NCBI RefSeq assembly: GCF_963678635.1 | Contig: NC_087063.1 | Span: 85,051,574-85,115,573 of the forward strand | Length of the DNA stretch: 64,000 nt | DNA from: Symsagittifera roscoffensis | Lineage: Eukaryota > Xenacoelomorpha > Acoela > Convolutidae | Direction of reading: 5' to 3' | Shown: in pieces, positions 30,701 to 41,289 of the stretch | Layout of the letters: each line of letters starts with the position of its first letter | How positions within the stretch are numbered: position 1 is the stretch's first letter | Made by a program: the position numbers and the translations under genes | The notes under the pieces: generated by a model | Seen by the model: only the letters and a program-made list of their open reading frames with translations | The model's database searches: none | Told to the model about the DNA's origin: nothing

Positions 30701-33700
30701 CGTTATTTTTCTTGCTGGAAAGTCGTGCTAGAAATAACTCTTAACCAATTGCTGACCGCAATTGGCATAACTTGATGTTTCTGAGAAATCGGTTGTCTGT
30801 TTTTAAACAGAGAACATCAAGAGTGGCTGCGATAGGCGATTGGGAAGAGCAAAGAGTTTATCGATTTCAGAACATAACTTTACTGGCAAATCTTCCCAAC
30901 CAACTGAACAAGTCGTCCAAACATGTTGAGGGATATGTGGGAGGGTGAAGGAATCAAAATGAGCTGGGGCTAGGTGCCTCTTTAGAAATGTTAGTTGATG
31001 ACGGCGCCCATCGATTGGATTGTGAAACTTGCTTAAGGAACCAATAAAAGTAGAGCGAAAACTTGGCCACGTGGTTCACTGATACAATCGAGAAAAACCA
31101 AAGCGTTATGCAGATTCTGGCCAACTATTATGAGGGCACGATCGTGACCTTGGCATCCTCCTTGGTATTTTTTTCGAGATTATGTAGTCTGTGGTCCTTA
31201 GAGTTATCAGAATTCAAACATCATCTGATCACTGCCATGATGTCAAGCTTTGCAAGGTATGTTACAAATGAACCAGAAGTACAACAAAGATCGGAAATCA
31301 GAATTAAAGACAGGAACTGCCTTCCGTGTGAATGAGGGTTATAGTCTGCTAGTCAACGCGAAATCTCTCGACGCCTCATTCCTGGCAACATACTACAAAA
31401 GAGCTTAACGAATACACATAACAGTGATGGAGGCTGGTAGTCAGAGAATCCTGATTCAGTAAGCATTCTCGCCACCGAAGTGTGTACGCTTGACCAGAAT
31501 GTCTCGTCACTCACACCGACTATTGTGAAACTTATATGGAGCTACGCCCGGGGGAAAAGAAGAATAGCTAAATGCTATTTTGGGAAAGTTCCTATTCTAA
31601 CAATTTCGAAAGACAAAGTAACAAAAGGCGCTCCTGTGACAGATGAGTCCGATCCCGTTTGCGCGATGATGATAGACTATGAGCCATTGCTGAAAGCCTC
31701 CGGAGAGAAGATCACTAGAAGCATCAACTTGAATCGTCGTGACTGTTCCTGTCAATGTGCGGCGCAGACATTTTGATACCCAGAGCAACTTGTGCTGGTC
31801 TGGGATGAAGAAATCAAATCGGTTGGATTACCGGACCATCAGGTCACTATATTCAATGTAAGCTCTATGTTGGTGTTGCACCGGATCGGGGAATCTGTCG
31901 TGAAGCATCAAGAAAAGCATCCAAGGTGAAAAACATCCCTGCAATAGACTATTCCAAAAAAACTGGATCTATTCGAGACTGCTGGTAACATTTTCGCCAT
32001 GCTGACAGAAATGAAGAGCGTGTAGAGCAATTCTTTTTTTGGTTCCTAGCCACGCTTGATTGTATGCTTATGTCAAAGAACACATGAAGAGGCACGCGAA
32101 AAGTACAGGCTTTTCCTGACAGAGATGGGACACTGCTTGAGAAAGAATGGGGAAAGTGTCTAGAAATAAGACAAAAGCGCGTGAAACTATCCTGCCAACA
32201 AGTGAGTCTGAAAATGAGTATCTCTTTTTGCAGAAATGAAAAATCCAGGGTAAAAGTGCTACCAAACCACGAGGACCGATTGCGAGAACCGAAAACCGAA
32301 AAAGAGAATGAGTTCCTACGATGAGATGACGACTTGGGAGTCACTTGTTATCAGCTTAAAAGATGACGGTGAGTTGGCAAGCAGCTGAACATTCCTCAAT
32401 TTTTTAGAGCTTGATTGGACGACAATCATGTAGCAGAATTAGGTTTGAGTTGAGTTGAACATGATGCCAGATATTAAAATCTGTAGGCCGGATACCAATA
32501 GGCTGGACTTTTTCAAAAAAAAATGATTGTAACATATTGTTTCAGTTGTTTTTGTTTTGTTCTTTTCTGTATCGTAAGATTTGCATGACATTCCATAAAC
32601 CTTGTTGAAAAAACTGAATTTCAAACTGAGATTAAAATAATTCAGGGCAGTTGTTCGGAAAAGACATAGAGAAATTTGAAAAGAAATTTATGTTAAAAAA
32701 GTATGAATCGATGTGCTGTGAGGTGAAATAAAAATTTGCTGGTGAGCTCGAATTTTTTTAAGGTTGTTAAAAATTTTTTGATAAAGTAGATGAACTTCCT
32801 TATGCGGCAACTTCTGAAAATGAACTTTGGCACTGTAATCTTAGTTTTTGATGGAAACGCCCGATGAGGAGATCGATCCGAGTCCGAGGACTATTTACCA
32901 GTAGGTTATAATTCAACAAACTTTCGTTTTGGATTTAAATTTTCAAAAATTCAATTAATCTTGTCAAGCCAGGTTTTCTCGCACAGTTGAAAATTAGAAT
33001 TCAAAAAGGCAGAGAGCAGCCGATTTGACAATTGTGGGAAGTTCATAATAAAATTTACTGCTGACAAATTTCTGATTGCACCTGGCCTGTCTAGATTTTT
33101 CTGAGAGTAGCATTTTCCGATTACTATCAGTGATTATTTAGAGTGGCTGCGACAGGCAAAGTTTTTATCTGAATCCAGAGAACAACTTGACTGGAAACTT
33201 TCCTATTGAAATGAATTAACTGTGCAAAATCGTTAAAAAATTTATATAAAATTCTTGACCGAGCTAGTTACTCTAGTCTTGATTAAATTACATAGAAGAG
33301 TTAATTCTAGAGTTGGTTAATTAGTTCTGGTCTAGAAGATTTTAATTACTTGAGACTATTCTTTGAGATAATGCTGAAATAAGGTGAATTTCTATGTAAA
33401 TTGATCCATCTCAAATGGCTCTAACTTACACTGTCAAATGCTAAACGATGAGCAATAAGTTCCCGAACTTGTTTTTAATCGCATCCGCGTGTTTTAGGTC
33501 TTTTGAGACCTCATTATCATGCATAAATATGGGTTATTTTAGTAGAGAACATGGCCTTTAAGCAGTAACGCGATCTTGAGTTCCATGTCTAGCTGAACTG
33601 TTAATTTGCTCCGAACGATTAAGGTATTAAAGCATCAGAGATAGTCTGTAACCAATGGACCTAAAAAAACTAAGGGAGTTCAAAGATAGATTTGGCTCCC

Positions 33701-33773
33701 ACTGGTTGGACTTCACTGGTAAGTGTAAAACTATCGACCAACAATTCACAATTGCGATAGATTGCGATAGATT
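30701..33773. repeat. Block B1 of the nested array
   Basis: About 3.07 kb, repeated with high similarity at 45,108-48,140 (B3) and as a short left part at 38,194-38,714 (B2). Plus-strand frames at 31,063-31,335 (90 codons) and 31,480-31,776 have some coding look but no recognised family. The right end (33,640-33,770) encodes a LKKLREFKDRFGSHW segment on the plus strand, homologous to the C-terminal region of the RT relic at 21.2-23.0 kb. B1 is cut there and joined to A2 at a duplicated gcgatag word. Confidence 0.78.
31063..31335 (+). CDS. Unrecognised 90-codon frame in block B1 (degenerate)
   Basis: An open frame on the plus strand, repeated at 45,464-45,736 with a single visible residue change (Thr to Ile near position 8). 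It contains a hydrophobic stretch and a polar C-terminus. No family is recognised, and the surrounding frames are broken, so it is most likely a fragment of an old mobile element rather than a gene. The near identity of the two copies only reflects recent block duplication, not selection. Confidence 0.25.
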   Translation: MATWFTDTIEKNQSVMQILANYYEGTIVTLASSLVFFSRLCSLWSLELSEFKHHLITAMMSSFARYVTNEPEVQQRSEIRIKDRNCLPCE

Positions 33774-33819
33774 ATGAGCTCACTCAGCGTACTGTATCAG
33801 CGTATATCTCAGATCCCTC

Positions 33820-34660
33820 ATTTTTGCTCAAGATTCTCTTGTTCTCTGCATGTCGAAGTTTTTCCTTTACTCTCGCATTTGTTCCGAATAACGAGTCAAG
33901 GTTATGAGCTCACTCAACTTGCCGTACATTATGGCAATCAAAATCAGATACTGCACTCTTTTAGTTAAAAACACTGCAAGTCCCTTTTGGAAGGTCTCCG
34001 CTCCAAAAGTCACAAACAGCGCTAGTTTCACTACTATAGACAGTTCGGTGACTACCATGACGAAGTTTGGGATCAGATAGAGCGAAAATTCAGGATACGC
34101 TTTTGCTAGTGAGGGCGCGGAAGACCTGAGCTTCCTCATCTCTGGCACTTTTTGTTCCCGTGGCCTGCTCATAAATCCCTGCATTCTTGTTTCTCGCTAA
34201 ACGAGAGGTCCTTGGCCATGTCGATTATTATCTGATGATAATCTTGTGTTTCAGGCTTTAATTTGAACTGTCTCCTGAAGTTGAAGTGTTCCATCCCCAG
34301 CCTTTCGTCCAGTACTGGCATGTGTAACGAATGCGCCTTGACACCCATCATAGCCTTGCGCCGGCAATTCTGCCCTTAATGGTCTGAAATTGTGCATATC
34401 TCGGAGACAGCACAAACACTGCCCTTGGGGTTAATTTATGAAAAGTTCCGTCTTTCAGCCAGTCAAATGTTTCGCCCATAGATTTCAAGATGTTCTCCAC
34501 AGCAGTTTTGATTGTAGATGACTCTCTGAGTCTGCTCAGAAGTGATCTGCTATGCAAGTGATCCTTGACTCTAGCAAAACAACTGATGGCCATCGACAAG
34601 GATTGCATCAGATTCAGGTCAACTGCTGGCCACATATTCACCTCCGGCAAAAACAACGAT
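33820..34660 (-). pseudogene. ORF3 central-domain relic, copy 2
   Basis: Fragments 34,656-34,348, 34,351-34,169 and 34,184-33,867 repeat the order seen in copy 1. DHLHSRSLLSRL is followed by AVFVLSPRYA, VLDERLGMEHFNF and LALFVTFGAETFQK. Compared with copy 1 the third piece lacks an A-run expansion and the second carries a few substitutions. It is not functional. Confidence 0.85.
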
Positions 34661-35640
34661 TTTCAGGCGTTAAGATAGTCAGAGCAAGCTATTACCTCTA
34701 TCTTTGCCTTCCCTTTTCCGTTTTGTCATGAGCAGCAAAAACTGAATTCTTTGATAGGAATGTCAACTCACAACAATGCTACAGATCACCCTTTTGCTCT
34801 ATCAGATTTGGGTTTGCTCTTTCCGCCACAGGAGGCTCTGCAACTTTTCATCAAGTGGAGTTTATCTAGGGGAATTCATCTAGTTAGCTCAGTTGCGCCC
34901 TTCCCGGGTTCTTCTGGTTCCATCCTGAAGATCTGCTTCTTCTAATCGCGTGGGTATTCTGCGTGGGTCGGCCAAAGCTGGCGTGCTGACGGCAGAGCCT
35001 CCTCTGTGGCAATTCGTGGGCTTCAAGGGCATGTGAGTCTCAGTAGGGTGTTAGCTGAGCTACCCCTTCATCGAGTGGACCTACCAATCCTTCTTTGTTG
35101 CGAACGCTCATGGTAGTTTAGTGTAGGTCCTCTGCCTGCATCTCGAGTTCAACTTGCTACTTCTTGGTCGGTTTCTAGCGTTAAATAGATCATCTAGTCT
35201 TCCCAATATGGCTTGAATGGGTTGTTCCACCATGGCATCCAGCCTAATATCAAGAGTCCCGAGAGCCTTCTCTTGTTGACTCCGAAGTTGATCCACATAT
35301 GCGTTCAGTTTTTGCTTACTCTAGTCAGCTTTGCGAGTCATTCCCGGCAAATTCTTGGCCAGGTAGTCATATCCGTTGTTTCATTCATGCATTTGTCGTT
35401 CTGGGTGGTTTCTTGCTAGTTACGAGGTATCTCATCTAGCAAATTCTCTTATTCAAAACGAACAGCTGTTTCTGCCTCCTTCATTCTGATCAAAATTTGC
35501 TGCTCTTCCTCTTTCATTCCGACTATGATCCTCGTCAAGACCTCAACCACTGATATCTCATTGTTGACCAAGTGTATTAGAAATGATGGCGTCACTCTAA
35601 TCGTGGCAGACAACTTGGTGCTAACCAAAGCTCAAATCGC

Positions 35641-35690
35641 ATCTCTCTCTCTGTCTCTCTCTCTCTCTCTTTCTCTCTCATTTCTCTCGT
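35641..35690. repeat. (CT)n microsatellite, copy 2
   Basis: Interrupted CT run corresponding to 29,951-30,001, with G and TTT interruptions. Confidence 0.85.
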
Positions 35691-36702
35691 CCCTCGCCGT
35701 TCTCAATGTCACTCCTGGCGGGAGGGCTGAGGTCATGGTCACCCCAGTAGGGCTAATATAACTAGCTCTTACCAAGAAAACACGTGAATCCTGCATTCAA
35801 CTTGAAGTTGAGCTGCTTGTTCTGACCGTCCCAAACTGGTCTGAGGAGCCACTTCCTGACGTCAGAAGTTTTTTCTCTCGTTAGGTCAAAGTGTTGAAAC
35901 TTGGCTGTGATCTATGATAATCTTGCTCTTCGTTATTACTGGCTTCTATGAGGGTATTGTTCTCATCGTCAGCTCCTTATACCATCGAGAACCGGAAAAA
36001 AAATCTCCAAGTAATCATTACTCTCCTAAAAAGAAAGAGGCGTGACAGCATTTCCCGGATCTCCTTGCCTCACCGTAAAATGTGTGATTGAATTTTCAAT
36101 CGCTGGTTTTTCGATCGTTCCAGTTTCAGTCCCGTTCTTCAAAACTTTCTTTGTGGGCTGGACTCTCTTGTCTCTCTTTGTCTTCAGAGACTTTCTGATT
36201 GCTGGTTTCAACCATTTCTTTTTAATTTTCTTTCCTTCCTCCTCCGAGCCTCTTGATTTTTTTGCCCAAAGTTTATTGAATATCTCTCTTTTTTCCATTT
36301 GAATTTTCTAGAGCTATAACTCAGCTTGGGTATCCTTGACTTGTCTGGGCTGATGCTTATTGCTTCCCTGTGACTCTCACTTGTCCTAATAACGCACTGA
36401 TCAATTCTATAATACTGGCTAATAAGACTAACACGACAGGAAAAACTTTCTCTAGTGACTAGAAAATAGTTTGAATAAATCAGTACAGCGTAAAATCAAA
36501 AGATTTGCAACAGAAGGCAATAAATGATTTGTTGGATTATAAGATAGCACAATATGATGATCACGCGATAATTACAAAACGTAGAAAATTATCTCCCAGC
36601 TTATTTTAAAACAAATCAGAGAAAAACTTATCAAATCGAGAAAAAAAATTCAACAAATAAAATGTTGCCTGTTTCAAACTCGGGCGAGTTTCTAATGAAA
36701 GG

Positions 36703-36735
36703 TTTTCCTATTCAGTGCGACACTGAATAGGAAAA
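36703..36735. other. Perfect 15-bp inverted repeat with 3-base loop
   Basis: Left arm ttttcctattcagtg (36,703-36,717), loop cga, right arm cactgaataggaaaa (36,721-36,735). The copy in C3 (41,649-41,681) has one mismatch in the right arm. It could be an RNA hairpin, a terminator-like 3' end or a mobile-element end. Confidence 0.8.
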
Positions 36736-37129
36736 ACTTGAAAACAGTTGTTTTTCTCATTTGAGTTTCCATTGCATCCACTGAGTTGTTCTCCATTTAT
36801 CCATATCCGGATTGCCCAAACTAAACCTAATAAAAACTCTCAAGGCAGCCAATCCTCCAAAAAAAATGGTTTCAATTTACTATCCGTAAAAGATGTTGAT
36901 CTAGTTCTAATTTTACTGAAATAACAAAGAAGATTCCGGGTTACAATTTAGATTTGTTTAACGTTGGTTTTCTGTTTATTTTTCTTCTATTTTAGTTTAT
37001 TGCTTCTATTTGTTTTATGGACTTATTAAGGCAATATCTCATAATAACTTGATTCGAAAATGCCGTGTCTGTACATTTAGTGAATTGTTGCACTCTTTGT
37101 ACGGTGTAGTGTCTATTCTCTGACCCCTC

Positions 37130-37450
37130 CTAGTCGACAGGAAACTTATACGGACGGAGAAGTGTCTACTTTGTGATCCACATCATCGACGAATAGGGAA
37201 ACTTTTAGGCACGGTCAAATGAAGACTCGTCCAGGTACGGTCAGTCAATTGTACACTCTTCCGGGTTGACGGAAAAGGACCCGTGTGGATCGGTGAAATA
37301 GGGAACTTTCCGGGTAAGGTCAAACAATCGAAACAACTACCGGTACGGTCGAATGAACAGCACCCATCCGAGTACGGTTGAAAAAATAGAATCTCTCCGG
37401 GTGTGGTCGAAAAGACAAGACATCTTTGGGTTCTGTTGAAAAAATAGAAA
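37130..37450. repeat. Degenerate array of ccgggtacggtcgaa-type words
   Basis: Irregular copies of a word like CCGGGTACGGTCGAAWRAA occur every 30-50 bases, for example gtccaggtacggtcagtcaa, actaccggtacggtcgaatg, catccgagtacggttgaaaa and ctccgggtgtggtcgaaaag. The same array recurs in C3 at about 42,075-42,400, 43,093-43,418 and 44,111-44,436. It is too diverged for a satellite. Its place relative to the downstream frame parallels the CGGAGGGT array of the large element. Confidence 0.65.
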
Positions 37451-37859
37451 CCTCCAGTTCTACATAATATACATATATAAAAAAGATCCTCCAGTCCTAC
37501 ATAAAATACATATATGGCAATTCCCCGGAAAGTAAAATTAAAACCTATAACGATTGGCTAAAATTTGAATATAGCTTTATGTGCTTTTGACCGTCCTTAC
37601 CAGTCGTCCAAACAAGGCTTCTTTACTTCCGTAGTTCCTTTAAATTGTATCGTGCAACTTTGGCCTGTTTTATATGATACCCCGTCCTTTTCTGAGCAAT
37701 TAAAAGTGTCTTTCCGGTTTTCGCGTTTTCTGTTGCCGTAAAAAAGCTGTTACGTGTTATGCACTCCCAAAACGAAATTTCAAAATTTACTACTTCGAGC
37801 ACATCCGACTTTCAATTTTTGTTCCAAAATGTAAATCACGTTGTGAATCGTCTTTTTCA

Positions 37860-38140
37860 AGGTACCGTAAATTCGAAAAACTTAGACAGCCACTGGTCGA
37901 ATGGCACATAAGCAAAATTTATTGTTTGGAGAACTTGGAAGAAACTTATAATGACGCCCAACAACGGTGGTTTCAACTTCGAAAAAAAAAGAAATGGTCA
38001 CCAAAACGACATCCAAAGAAAATGGTCAGAATCAGTGTTAGGATGCAAAAGTGCAGCATTGATTTTGAAGCTGCAACTAAGAGAAAAAAAGTTTAACGCG
38101 TTTCAAGTGTGCCAATCGGTCATAAGGCAATAAATTTCTT
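37860..38140 (+). pseudogene. Non-LTR RT fragment in block C2
   Basis: The plus-strand frame 37,951-38,133 has an NGGFNFEKK segment followed by IQRKWSES and AALILKLQ. These match, in order, NGGLNLEKL, IQKNWTEP and ADLILRLE of the RT relic at 21,707-21,456 on the minus strand. It is a short decayed fragment of the same RT family, repeated at 44,896-45,144. Confidence 0.5.
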
Positions 38141-38193
38141 TTACTTTTTTTTCTTCAAAAAAATCAAATTAATATCGGCATGCTCAATGCTTT

Positions 38194-38714
38194 CGCGTTA
38201 TTTTTCTTGCTGGAAAGTCGTGCTAGAAATAACTCTTAACCAATTGCTGACCGCAATTGGCATAACTTGATGTTTCTGAGAAATCGGTTGTCTGTTTTTA
38301 AACAGAGAACATCAAGAGCGGCTGCGATAGGCGATTGGGAAGAGCAAAGAATTTATCGATTTCAGAACATAACTTTACTGGCAAATCTTCCCAACCAACT
38401 GAACAAGTCGTCCAAACATGTTGAGGGATATGTGGGAGGGTGAAGGAATCAAAATGAGCTGGGGCTAGGTGCCTCTTTAGAAATGTTAGTTGATGACGGC
38501 GCCCATCGATTGGATTGTGAAACTTGCTTAAGGAACCAATAAAAGTAGAGCGAAAACTTGGCCACGTGGTTCACTGATATAATCGAGAAAAACCAAAGCG
38601 TTATGCAGATTCTGGCCAACTATTATGAGGGCACGATCGTGACCTTGGCATCCTCCTTGGTATTTTTTTTCGAGATTATGTAGTCTGTGTTCCTTAGAGT
38701 TATCAGAATTCAAA
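38194..38714. repeat. Block B2, truncated copy
   Basis: Only the left 0.52 kb of block B is present, starting at gcgttatttttcttgctgg. It breaks off within a cagaattcaaac word and joins A3 at gtactgtatcagcg. The truncation shows that the array formed by unequal or illegitimate joining rather than simple whole-unit duplication. Confidence 0.8.
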
Positions 38715-38759
38715 CGTACTGTATCAGCGTATATCTCAGATCCCTCATTTTTGCTCAAG

Positions 38760-39590
38760 ATTCCCTTGTTCTCTGCATGTCGAAGTTTTTCCTTTACTCT
38801 CGCATTTGTTCCGAATAACGAGTCAAGATTATGAGCTCGCTCAACTTGCCGTACATTATGGCAATCAAAATCAGATACTGCACTCTTTTAGTTAAAAACA
38901 CTGCAAGTCCCTTTTGGAAGGTCTCCGCTCCAAAAGTCACAAACAGCGCTAGTTTCACTACTATAGACAGTTCGGTGACTACCATGACGAAGTTTGGGAT
39001 CAGATAGAGCGAAAATTCAGGATACGCTTTTGCTAGTGAGGACGCGGAAGACCTGAGCTTCCTCATCTCTGGCACTTTTTGTTCCCGTGGCCTGCTCTTA
39101 AATCCCTGCATTCTTGTTTCTCGCTAAACGAGAGGTCCTTGGCCATGTCGATTATTATCTGATGATAATCTTGTGTTTCAGGCTTTAATTTGAACTGTCT
39201 CCTGAAGTTGAAGAGTTCCATCCCCAGCCTTTCGTCCAGTACTGGCATGTGTAACGAATGCGCCTTGACACCCATCATAGCCTTGCGCCGGCAATTCTGC
39301 CCTTAATGATCTGAAATTGTGCATATCTCGGACACAGCACAAACACTGCCCTTGAGGTTATTTTATGAAAAGTTCCGTCTTTCAGCCAGTCAAATGTTTC
39401 GCCCATAGATTTCAAGATGTTCTTCACAGCAGTTTTGAGCGTAGATGATTCTCTGAGTCTGCTCAGAAGTGATCTGCTATGCAAGTGATCCTTGACTCTA
39501 GCAAAAAAACTGATGGCCATCGACAAGGATTGCATCAGATTCAGGTCAGCTGCTGGCCACATTTTCACCTCCGGCAAAAACAACGATTTT
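38760..39590 (-). pseudogene. ORF3 central-domain relic, copy 3
   Basis: Fragments 39,583-39,275, 39,278-39,063 and 39,111-38,794 repeat the same order of ORF3 central-domain segments as the other two copies. Only scattered substitutions separate it from copy 2, so the duplication that produced copies 2 and 3 is the more recent event. Confidence 0.85.
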
Positions 39591-40565
39591 CAGGCGTTAA
39601 GATAGTCAGAGCAAGCTATTACCTCTATCTTTGCCTTCCCTTTTCCGTTTTGTCATGAGCAGCAAAAACTGAATTCTTTGATAGGAATGTCAACTCACAA
39701 CAATGCTACAGATCACCCTTTTGCTCTATCAGATTTGGGTTTGCTCTTTCCGCCACAGGAGGCTCTGCAACATTTCATCTAGTGGAGTTTATCTAGGGGA
39801 ATTCATCTAGTCAGCTCAGTTGCGCCCTTCCCGGGTTCTTCTGGTTCCATCCTGAAGATCTGCTTCTTCTAATCGCGTGGGTATTCTGCGTGGGTCGGCC
39901 AAAGCTGGCGTACTGACGGCAGAGCCTCCTCTGTGGCAATTCGTGGGCTTCAAGGGCATGTGAGTCTCAGTAGGGTGTTAGCTGAGCTACCCTTTCATCG
40001 AGTGGACCTACCAATCCTTCTTTGTTGCGAAAGCTCATGGTAGTTTAGTGTAGGCCCTCTGCCTGCATCTCGAGTTCAACTTGCTACTTCTTGGTCGGAT
40101 TCTAGCGTTAAATAGATCATCTAGTCTTCCCAATATGGCTTGAATGGGTTGTTCCACCATGGCATCCAGCCTAGTATCAAGAGTCACGAGAGCCTTCTCT
40201 TGTTGACTCCGAAGTTGATCCACATATGCGTTCAGTTTTTGCTTACTCTAGTCAGCTTTGCGAGTCATTCCCGGCAAATTCTTGGCCAGGTAGTCATCCG
40301 TTGTTTCATTCATGCATTTGTCGTTCTGGGTGGTTTCTTGCTAGTTACGAGGTATCTCATCTAGCAAATTCTCTTATTCAAAACGAACAGCTGTTTCTAC
40401 CTCCTTCATTCTGATCAAAACTTGCTGCTCTTCCTCTTCCATTCCGACTATGATCCTCGTCAAGACCTCAACCACTGATATCTCATTGTTGACCAAGTGT
40501 ATTAGAAATGATGGCGTCACTCTAATTGTGGCAGACAACTTGGTGCTAACCAAAGCTCAAACCGC

Positions 40566-40597
40566 ATCTCTCTCTCTCTCTCTCTCTTTTTTTTTCT
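40566..40597. repeat. (CT)n microsatellite, copy 3
   Basis: A short CT run followed by a T run, the shortest of the three paralogous microsatellites. Confidence 0.8.
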
Positions 40598-41289
40598 CCC
40601 TCATTTCTCTCGTCCCTCACCGTTCTCAATGTCACTCCTGGCGGGAGGGCTGAGGTCATGGTCACCCCAGTAGGGCTAATATGACTAGCTCTTACCAAGA
40701 AAACACGTGAATCCTGCATTCAACTTGAAGTTGTGCTGCTTGTTCTGACCGTCCCAAACTGGTCTGAGGAGCCACTTCCTGACGTCAGAAGTTTTTTCTC
40801 TCGTTAGACCAAAGTGTTGAAACTTGGCTGTGATCTATGATAATCTTGCTCTTCGTTATTATTGGCTTCTATGAGGGTATTGTTCTCATCGTCAGCTCCT
40901 TATACCATCGAGAACCGGAAAAAATTTCTCCAAGTAATCTTTACTCTCCGAAAATGAAAGAGGCGTGACAGCATTTCCCGGATCTCCTTGCCTCACTGTA
41001 AAATGTGTGAGTGAATTTTCAATCGCTGGTTTTTCGATCGTTCCAGTTTCAGTCCCGTTCTTCAAAACTTTCTTTGTGGGCTGGACTCTTATTTTTTCTA
41101 TTTCCAGCGTTGCTTGTCTCTCTTTGTCTTCAGAGACTTTCTGATTGCTGGTTTCAACCATTTCTTTTTAATTTTCTTTCCTTCCTCCTCCGAGCCTCTT
41201 GATCTTTTGGCCCAAAGTTTATTGAATATCTCTCTTTTTTCCATTTGAATTTTCTAGAGCTATAACTCAGCTTGGGTATCCTTGACTTG

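Larger units (their letters stand above)
33774..36345. repeat. Block A2 of the nested array
   Basis: Second copy of block A, closer to A3 than to A1. It carries the same minus-strand fragments: a Lys-rich fragment (36,026-36,298), a coiled-coil fragment (35,108-35,296), a (CT)n run at about 35,641-35,690 and the ORF3 central-domain relic. Its right end passes into block C2. Confidence 0.82.
36346..38193. repeat. Block C2, leader-like sequence and RT fragment
   Basis: A 1.85-kb segment absent from copy 1 of the array, where A joins B directly. Its left 1.25 kb is repeated at 41,290-42,545. It contains a perfect hairpin (36,703-36,735) and a degenerate motif array (37,130-37,450). Its right part (37,590-38,193) is repeated at 44,585-45,107 and holds an RT fragment on the plus strand. 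Relative to the start of the block A Lys-rich frame, the motif array sits about 0.8-1.15 kb upstream on the minus strand, the same place as the CGGAGGGT array relative to gag in the large element. C may therefore be the leader or LTR of a related element (inference). Confidence 0.6.
38715..41289. repeat. Block A3 of the nested array
   Basis: Third copy of block A, nearly identical to A2. It contains a Lys-rich fragment (40,892-41,161), a coiled-coil fragment (40,035-40,223), a (CT)n run (about 40,566-40,597) and the ORF3 relic. It passes into block C3 at the same base as A2 passes into C2. Confidence 0.82.

Noticed and set aside
30406-30775. Hydrophobic plus-strand frames resembling membrane proteins
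   Set aside because: They are the reverse of a Lys/Glu-rich minus-strand fragment; complement of AAA/GAA codons gives Phe/Leu runs.
31949-32344. 131-codon minus-strand frame in block B1
   Set aside because: The paralogous region of B3 is broken in this frame and the composition is Ser/Phe-rich, as expected for an antisense shadow.
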